From: Branchiostoma belcheri
Lineage: Eukaryota; Chordata; Leptocardii; Amphioxiformes; Branchiostomatidae
Assembly: GCF_001625305.1 (NCBI RefSeq)
Contig: NW_017803069.1
Coordinates: 41,388-105,387, forward strand
Length of the DNA: 64,000 nt
Direction of reading: 5' to 3'
Below the pieces are notes generated by a model. The model worked only from the letters and a program-made list of their open reading frames with translations. It did not search any database and was not told where the DNA came from. Below are positions 10,601 to 19,600 of the stretch, piece by piece (the first letter of the stretch is position 1; the number at the start of each line of letters is the position of its first letter). The translations under genes and the position numbers were made by a program.

Positions 10601-13600
10601 GACACATTTCATGGAGGTAACAATACTTCCATACAAGACCCATGTATGTACTTGCCTGCATGTACGAGAAAACCTTGCACATGGTCTCTCCGAAGAACCA
10701 TGTCTCCATGATGTCCACCACCAGGGTGGGCGGCAGACAGATGATGGTGACCAGCAGGTCCCCTGCCGACAGGTTCACGATGAAATAGTTCGTCACCGTC
10801 CGCATGTGGCTGTTCCTGGCCACAACCACACACACTGTGTGGGGAAGAAGAAGGAAACACTAGAAAGGTAACATCTTCATACCAAATGCATAATATTTAC
10901 CTTCATATGGTCTAGCACAACAAACTACTGCTCTTTTTATTCTTACACAAACACATTCATATACTAATATATGGTGAGTAGCCCTTCCAGCTCTGTCTTG
11001 CTACATAATGTAACTCAGTGCCTCATGGTGTCTGCTGCTGCACTAGTTACCATGTTGACAGTCATTTTGTTCAGGTCATTGACCTTATTGTAATAGGAGA
11101 AGAGGAATAATAATAAGAAAGAGAACAATATGTTTCCTTCTGCGAAGGTAAACCCAATAATTTTGCATTTCGATACACATTGTAGGTGGTCATAACTGTA
11201 GCATTACAACTTTAGTCTTGGAAAAAAGTCTCCGGTGCATTGCTGCACGGCCCGGTGTGTTGAGAGCACTAAACTAACATTTAACCTTGCCCCCGACCTA
11301 CTCCTAACCATTTTTGGGCGAAGTTCGGCTAATGCTTGAGGCCATGTTCGTGAATCTGTGACATGGGCTTATAAGGAAAGATATCCAAAGTGTTTGGCAG
11401 GGAGGACTAAACATAACGTTCGCAGTAACTACTGAAGGCTGTTATCTCGTACGGTACCTGGCAGCAGCAGGCTATTACACCAAACAACTGCTGAGAAACT
11501 GCTGCTGCGATACAGTCATAACCAACTATCGCAGAATGCGACATTCGTAAATTTATCAGCACAAACGGAGTGCATGCAGGCATTTTATTGTTTCCCAGAA
11601 ACGTTACCAGGATTATGACTTGTTTTTTACACCTCTCTATGCGTCAGAAGAAGCTGTGTGGAACACTAAAACGATCTCTTCCTCGGTAGTTTCTTCTCCT
11701 GAGAGCCCTGCTATACTAGTTGTCATTCCGTACATTACGTACGCGGTATATTTATCGACCGGCTTCTTGTCGAAGAGTGGGAAGTAATTAGTGCACTTAT
11801 GAGAAAGTTACGATTCCGGCTACGTTCAGCCGACCTGAGCTAGTAGCTCTCCTTTTCAAGGTGACTGGGAAAGTGAGCAGGAAGTGTGACGGTCCTGCCA
11901 CTGTTACTGATCCCGTCTCACCTTTATTACCACATTTTATTGTAATGTGAATGAATGAATGAATGATTGAATGAATGAACTTTATTGCTCTTGAAATTAA
12001 TACTGCAAACTACTATTGAATACAATATATGAGTTACAATATGGTCATGTATTGATGGCCCGGTCTCGCATATGGAATAGGGTATACAGAAATTGACCTA
12101 TGTAGGNNNNNNNNNNNNNNNNNNNNTAGAACAAAAGCATACATGGTGTCTCTCAGAAGCCAAATGAATTCGGAGATCTCAGACATCTATGAAATATTTA
12201 GATCCTGTGTGATGGTGACTGTGTCTTCTTCTCATTAACCATGGTGTCTATACGTCTTATTTTTATCGTACAAGGGAAACAACTCCAGCTGTCAAGGAGG
12301 TCATGTAACAAAAAGCACATGTGAAAATAGCCAGCGCTACCAGATGTAGATGTGATTAATGCCTCTCTCCCTCTTGGACAGACTGAATCCAACCATGTCC
12401 ATTACAACTTGTCTTAAGGGCCATGCAGAGACACAGACACACACACGGACACAGACACATACACAGACATAACAAAAACAATACTTCCATACAAGACCCA
12501 TGTATGTACTTGCCTGCATGTACGAGAAAACCTTGCACATGGTCTCTCCGAAGAACCATGTCTCCATGATGTCCACCACCAGGGTGGGCGGCAGACAGAT
12601 GATGGTGACCAGCAGGTCCCCTGCCGACAGGTTCACGATGAAATAGTTCGTCACCGTCCGCATGTGGCTGTTCCTGGCCACAACCACACACACTGTGTGG
12701 GGAAGAAGAAGGAAACACTAGAAAGGTAACATCTTCATACCAAATGCATAATATTTACCTTCACATGGTCTAGCACAACAAACTACTGCTCTTTTTATTC
12801 TTACACAAACACATTCATATACTAATATATGGTGAGTAGCCCTTCCAGCTCTGTCTTGCTACATAATGTAACTCAGTGCCTCATGGTGTCTGCTGCTGCA
12901 CTAGTTACCATGTTGACAGTCATTTTGTTCAGGTCATTGACCTTATTGTAATAGGAGAAGAGGAATAATAAGAAGAAAGAGAACAATATGTTTCCTTCTG
13001 CGAAGGTAAACCCAATAATTTTGCATTTCGATACACATTGTAGGTGGTCATAACTGTAGCATTACAACTTTAGTCTTGGAAAAAAGTCTCCGGTGCATTG
13101 CTGCACGGCCCGGTGTGTTGAGAGCACTAAACTAACATTTAACCTTGCCCCCGACCTACTCCTAACCATTTTTGGGCGAAGTTCGGCTAATGCTTGAGGC
13201 CATATTCGTGAATCTGTGACATGGGCTTATAAGGAAAGATATCCAAAGTGTTTGGCAGGGAGGACTAAACATAACGTTCGCAGTAACTACTGAAGGCTGT
13301 TATCTCGTACGGTACCTTGCAGCAGCAGGCTATTACACCAAACAACTGCTGAGAAACTGCTGCTGCGATACAGTCATAACCAACTATCGCAGAATGCGAC
13401 ATTCGTAAATTTATCAGCACAAACGGAGTGCATGCAGGCATTTTATTGTTTCCCAGAAACGTTACCAGGATTATGACTTGTTTTTTACACCTCTCTATGC
13501 GTCAGAAGAAGCTGTGTGGAACACTAAAACTCCTGCGATCTCTTCCTCGGTAGTTTCTTCTCCTGAGAGCCGTACTATACTAGTTGTCATTCCGTACATT

Positions 13601-16600
13601 ACGTACGCGGTATATTTATCGACCGGCTTCCTGTCGAAGAGTGGGAAGTAATTAGTGCACTTATGAGAAAGTTACGATTCCGGCTACGTTCAGCCGACCT
13701 GAGCTAGTAGCTCTCCTTTTCAAGGTGACTGGGAAAGTGAGCAGGAAGTGTGACGGTCCTGCCACTGTTACTGATCCCGTCTCACCTTTATTACCACATT
13801 TTATTGTAATGTGAATGAATGAATGAATGATTGAATGAATGAACTTTATTGCTCTTGAAATTAATACTACAAACTACTATTGAATACAATATATGAGTTA
13901 CAATATGGTCATGTATTGATGGCCCGGTCTCGCATATGGAATAGGGTATACAGAAATTGACCTATGTAGGCAGATATGGGAGTTGGACATGAATATGATG
14001 ATACCGATATGTTGAAACTTTACCTTTACCTTTTCCAGAAGTTGAACCTTTTCCAAAACGTGTTTTAAGAACTAAGAGTCTACAATTCAGCACTAAGGCA
14101 ACCATAACAATCAAACATATGAAATGTATGAATAAACCATTTTACTACAAGTTCTGTATCAGAATCTGTCTTAAGATTAGTCAACGTTCGCACGGAAAAC
14201 AAAAAAGAAGAAATTGCCAACAGAGTGTCTCGGTGGCACTCCAGACGCCACTAAGCTTAATTGGTTGATGTTTTATTCAGCCGCTGTCGCGGATGTGCCT
14301 GATTGAGGCTTGACTACACGTCTGTGGGTAGATCCAGTCTTTTGGGAAGACTTGACTCCAAGTGAGCGGAAATCAAATTGATGATGTAGGAAAAAGCGAC
14401 GCTGACAAGTGAAATTAAGTCGCGTACTGAGCAGCAACTCTATCTATTGTCCCGGCCTTTTAAAGGCATCCAATGCAATTTCAGGGCGACAAAGCAAAAA
14501 TATTCTGGATGAGGAAATCAGTCTGATGTTGACATTTACTGCTATTTCTTAGCACACCTTTGTCGTACAGATTGAAGCGTTTGAAATAGCCCCAAAATAA
14601 GCTACATGTGGCATCTCTTATTGGAGTACCACTCATGAATAGCTAGAAAACTAGCCTACGATACAAAACAAGCAACCGTTTTCTGCCAGTAACATCGCAT
14701 TTATGCCTCACAGATATTGGTATTCTATGATACAGGATTGCTTCAACTTACTACGCTAAAAGAATGCCCAGAAAAATTTGACGTTGAACTGAATCCAGTT
14801 TTGCTGCCCTGAAAATGCACTGACTGACTGAACCTGTAGGAGGGCCCAATATACGTATCATCTATTTCCACATCATTATATATTTCAGTGCAAGAAAATG
14901 TAAATGCTACGAAAAGACAGACACGTACACACGATCAGTCAGTCAGTCAGTGAGTCTATCCACACCCAGCACGTTAAGAACTAATCAGGCCAGAAGCTAG
15001 AGAACAAACGAGCTGAAGGGTCCTCTTCCTGCCGATGGTGCGCCCCCATGGAGCGTTTAGTACACTTGTGGGAGTTTACATGCAGGTAGCTAACATCAAC
15101 TTGCTGGTGATGTTCCATAAATATTGTATCACTGATATGAAATAGTCTGAGGAATGATTCAATGCAAGGCCTATACGACCGCTTCACGGCATTGAACTTG
15201 AAATATGAGAGAAACATGGCTATGTCAAGAGATGGCGGTGAACGTTTGATTTGAAAGCCTGTAGATTGTAGGTTGGTGGGAAACACTTGTCAGGGAGGGA
15301 ATTCTAAGGCTTGGCCGAACGGGGAAGGAAACTGTCACTGTAAAAAGATTTCGAACAAGGAATTTGGACTGTGAAGTTGTGTGAGCTAGTGGAGAACCTA
15401 GTGGAACGCTTAAAAGTGAGTGGTGGAACTAGTTGGGTGAGTTCTGCAGAGCAATGACCATGAAAATATCTGTAAAAGAGGGATAGAGAGGCAACATTTC
15501 GTCTATGGGAAAGGGTGTCTAACTTGGAGGCCAGAGGATAGCCTGTGGCCAGTCCCAAATTCTCTTTTATATGCGATCGAGAAGGTGTAGTGCTAGTTTT
15601 GATATATTTACACACCAACTTCGCCATCGGCTACAAGATACGCATATACAAGAGTGGTTTAGTTGTATTAGAAACAATTCTAAGCTGTCTTTTCTTATCA
15701 AATTGAAAAACTTTAATTTAAAAGCATAGAAATGATAAGAATTGAAAAACTGTTATGAACAGGAAACATACCTTTATGATATAGATAACTTTGAAATTCG
15801 TACAGCAATACCTTAATGAAGAATCAGCGGAAACATGGCGACCGATTTCTATCATAATGACAGAACGAATTCTCATTAAGTTGTATTAATGACACATATT
15901 CAGATGCCAATTTTGTAATTTAGATAAAATTAAAGATGAATGTCATTTTGTTGTTCATTGTGCAATACATAGAAATGAGGGAAATATAAAAAAAAGCAAG
16001 GTTGGCAAAAAACTACATTTTCAAATCTTGACATACTAAACATTGTTAAACAAGAAAGGATACCTATATTGTGTTACGTTTACTGCCAACTATTTCAACG
16101 TTCCATTTGTCACAAGTTTTCAGTCATTTTACAAATGGCTTTGATTCAGTGAACATTACATATAAAAGAATAAAATGCAACACTGCATCAAAGTAAAAGA
16201 TAAAACAATAAATCAGAGCCTTGTCTCCTCTTTTCATATTCCGCTGCCATCCACGTTCCGGCATGGCAACAGGCATCTTTGCCCATTTTCGGCATGTTGA
16301 CCACTGTCAGAGGGCAATAGAATTTCTTGCTTTTTTTTTCAAAATCAGGCAAAAATCAATGCGCGCGCTGATGTCATCCATAAAAATTACTTGCTGTGGC
16401 CTAAGTAACACAAGAAAAGATTAGCAAAAGTTTGACCATATTTGCTGAAGCAGTTTTCTGTTGTTTGTCCTTCACGAAATACAGAGGTCATGATGACGAG
16501 CCGTCGTGACGAACCGACTCCCACCCGTTGATCCCAATTACAGCCGGTGGGTGGCAGAGGGCACGTCCCCCACACAACCCCGTAAAACCGCCGCTCGTTA

Positions 16601-19600
16601 GGCCGATCCGGAATTCCCTTTGATGTCATGCACTTTCGGGAGGGAATCTGCCCAATATGTGACTTGAATTATGACTTCATCTCTAAGATCGATAGTGCCT
16701 AAGGCCACACTGTCTTAATTTTATGGATGACGTCCTCTGAAGACCCCCAAACTAGTGCGCGCGGGCGAATTAAAAAAAATCCTCCAGCCGGAAAAAATGC
16801 TGCTAAACCGGTACCACAGGAATATAAAGCTGGGATTGTGAATTTGCGGTAGGACATAGCGGCAAGCCGGCATATGCCTGCCTTTTGCGACATTTATGAG
16901 TCGGCACAGAGTTCTAGAGTTCTGTGGAGCTTCAGTAGTCTGGGTACCGTCCTCCGTTGTTACCGCCGGCGGCTCCCTATTGTCGCCGGCTACCATGGAT
17001 TACGAAGGATGGCACCCAGGCCAGAATCTCGGAGGAGGTGATCTTTTTTTTTTTGAGAACAGGCGAAAATCAATGCGCGCGCGGATGTCATCTATAAAAT
17101 CAAATCACTGTGGCCTAACTGACTTATGCCGAGTATTACGTTGACTTACAACAAATCTGAGACATTTTGAGAGAAATACAATTGTAGATAATTGAATACA
17201 AGATTTCCTCGGTGTAATTCCTCGACATTTAGACAAAACAGAAAAAATTATTCCTTACGGAATCAGAAAAAACATGTATTATAAGTCCCCTATGTTCGTA
17301 CATCTAAAACTGCATTAAGAAGCTAGAAGAAGTTGAACAAGTAGTTCACATTAGTCTGAATAGTTGTAGTAAGATGTCACTGTAATGTTTACTTTAAAAT
17401 TTGCTTTATTCATACCACGTACTTAGCCTGTAAGAGCACAAACGTACAATAAAGGTCTTTCATTCATTATTCTCTCCCAACTGGTTTGTTGCATCTTAAT
17501 TTGGTTTTCGCACAGAAAATATTCGTTTTATCAACAATAACCATGGCCATGCAGTCATCGTGAGTTGTTTTGAAGGTTGTCTTACTCTCCAAGCAGAGAT
17601 TTTGGCTTCGGCTTATTTTTGGCGTGTATACTTATTCGTTTTTAACGATCTCTCTTCTTTGTACTACTGGTACCTTTTTTTACAGTCCTTGGGTTGGAAA
17701 TGGTAACTGTCTGGCAAATAGATACAGCCTGGTCAATTTTATACTGTCTTTGCAGCCACCGAAAGATCTGTTTGGAGATTAAAGTTTCTGCTTTTGGTCC
17801 AGTAGATACATGCAGTAACATTACATGCTATGCACTACACACTTTAGACTGATTAAGAGCATACTGATTTTACGGAACAAGCTATTTCTCGAATCAAGTG
17901 CTACAGATTTCAAGAGTCCCGATGTTGGAGACAGATTTGAATATATATTTACATGTAATGGTTCCCACAACGCAAAAATAGGTAGTTATACAAAGGACTG
18001 CTTTGTTATTAGAAAAAATACCGAAACTTGTGATTATCCCACTCGATTGTAACACTTTATCAAAGACTTGTGTTAGCCCTTATTGTTTGAGTTATTAAGA
18101 TATGTTAGGTTTTATTCGACATAACGTCTTATTCAACACATTTATTTTATTGTTTGTTACTTTCTTCATGTAGTTTGCCATACATTGCACCATGTGCAAT
18201 TGTCGTGCAATAAAGTTCTTCTTCTATCAGACAACGCCTGTCTGGTCAGCTAAAGACACAATCTCATGCTCCCCGGCTAACCATATTCATACCACGCAAA
18301 TAATTGGGACATATAGCTATTCAGGTGGCTTCTACTAAACTTTATAATGCGTTTAGTGCGTCCGAAATTTTGTGAGTCGTCTCAAAAGCTGATGACATTA
18401 ATACTGTGTGTCTATTCAATTTTATTCTTAATGTGACTACGACCACAGCAAGTAAATGTTATGGATGACATCCTCCGTAGACTCCAAATCTAATGCGATA
18501 GGGCCAAAGAAAACAAGGCGGGTCAAAAAATGACATTCCTACATTTTCAAAGTTTGACATCACTGAAACCTTGTTAAACAAGAAATTATACCTACATTGT
18601 GTTAAGTTTCCTGCCAACTATTACAACATTCATATACTAGTAACTGAAACAACTTTGAAAAATTAAAGTTTTCAATTATAGTACAAATGTTTTTTATTCA
18701 GTGGGAACATCACATATACACAGCCACCATCACATATAAAAGGAATGAAATACATCACTGTTTCAAAGTAAAAGACAAAACATTAAATCAGCGCCTTATC
18801 TTATCCCTTCATATTTATCTGCCATCCACATTCCGGCATGGCGACAGACATCTTTGTCCGTTTTCGGAATGTTGACCACTTTCAGAGGGAAACAATTGTT
18901 TGGGATGCTATAGCTACCCGAAACGTCAGACAGTTTCCAAAACCATATCCAGTTGCTTGAGTAACTGTTTTTGGGGGGGTGAGAAAAAAGTTTTTCAAAT
19001 CCTGTGATGGCTCGTATAATCCCTCCACCCACAACCATTTATTCCTAGTTTTGGTTGATTTCGATCTCGTGGAAAATTCCAGACACGTCGAAAAACCTCA
19101 CCACTAAGTATTTGACAAGCAGCTTTCGTATCATTGCTTCAAATCAAGACAATTGCAGTTGTAGCAATTTCGGGTTGTGCTAATTGACTAGCTTTAGAAA
19201 TAAGCTGGTTGATTTCGATCTCGTGGAAAATTCTAGACACGTCGAAAAACCTTCCCACTAAGTATTTGACAAGCAGCTTATCATTGCTTCAAAGGAAGAC
19301 AACTGCAGTTGATTTCTATTCTGGGTTGTGCTAATTGACTAGCTTTAGTAATAAGAGGCGGAAGCGTCGCTCACTATGTTTCTGAGTGATCTGTCTGCGC
19401 GAATGGTTCTCATAAGTGGAGTCAATTTGTCTGTGGCTGAAGGTCGGTTGCCTTTACAGGAGGAGAAAAAAGTTTCAAATGTACCAACCGTCCATGTCAA
19501 CGCCTCTTAGTGCAAACCGAAACACCGGTAGTTTTACGTCGGTGAAGGTTCACACCAGGTAATAAGATACGTCAAAAACAGTTACTCAAGCAACTGGACA

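Larger units (their letters stand above)
9484..12106. repeat. Duplicated block, copy A, left of the assembly gap
   Basis: Aligns with 12138-13970 at very high identity, with scattered substitutions and small indels (e.g. TACCTGGCAG against TACCTTGCAG, and a few extra bases near 13530). Copy A alone has a roughly 795-bp insertion at 9827-10621. Both copies end at the same point (ACCTATGTAGG). It carries gene 1 exon 2. Most likely a second haplotype retained by the assembler. Confidence 0.88.

Noticed and set aside
10609-10860. Alternative-frame ORFs over exon 2 (10609-10860, 12356-12718, 60984-61238)
   Set aside because: Same strand but wrong frame; they recur only because exon 2 is nearly identical in the three places.
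12107-12126. A true tandem exon duplication with biological meaning
   Set aside because: The gap lies exactly between the copies, both copies end at the same base, and the receptor family never has two TM2 segments; an assembly cause is simpler.
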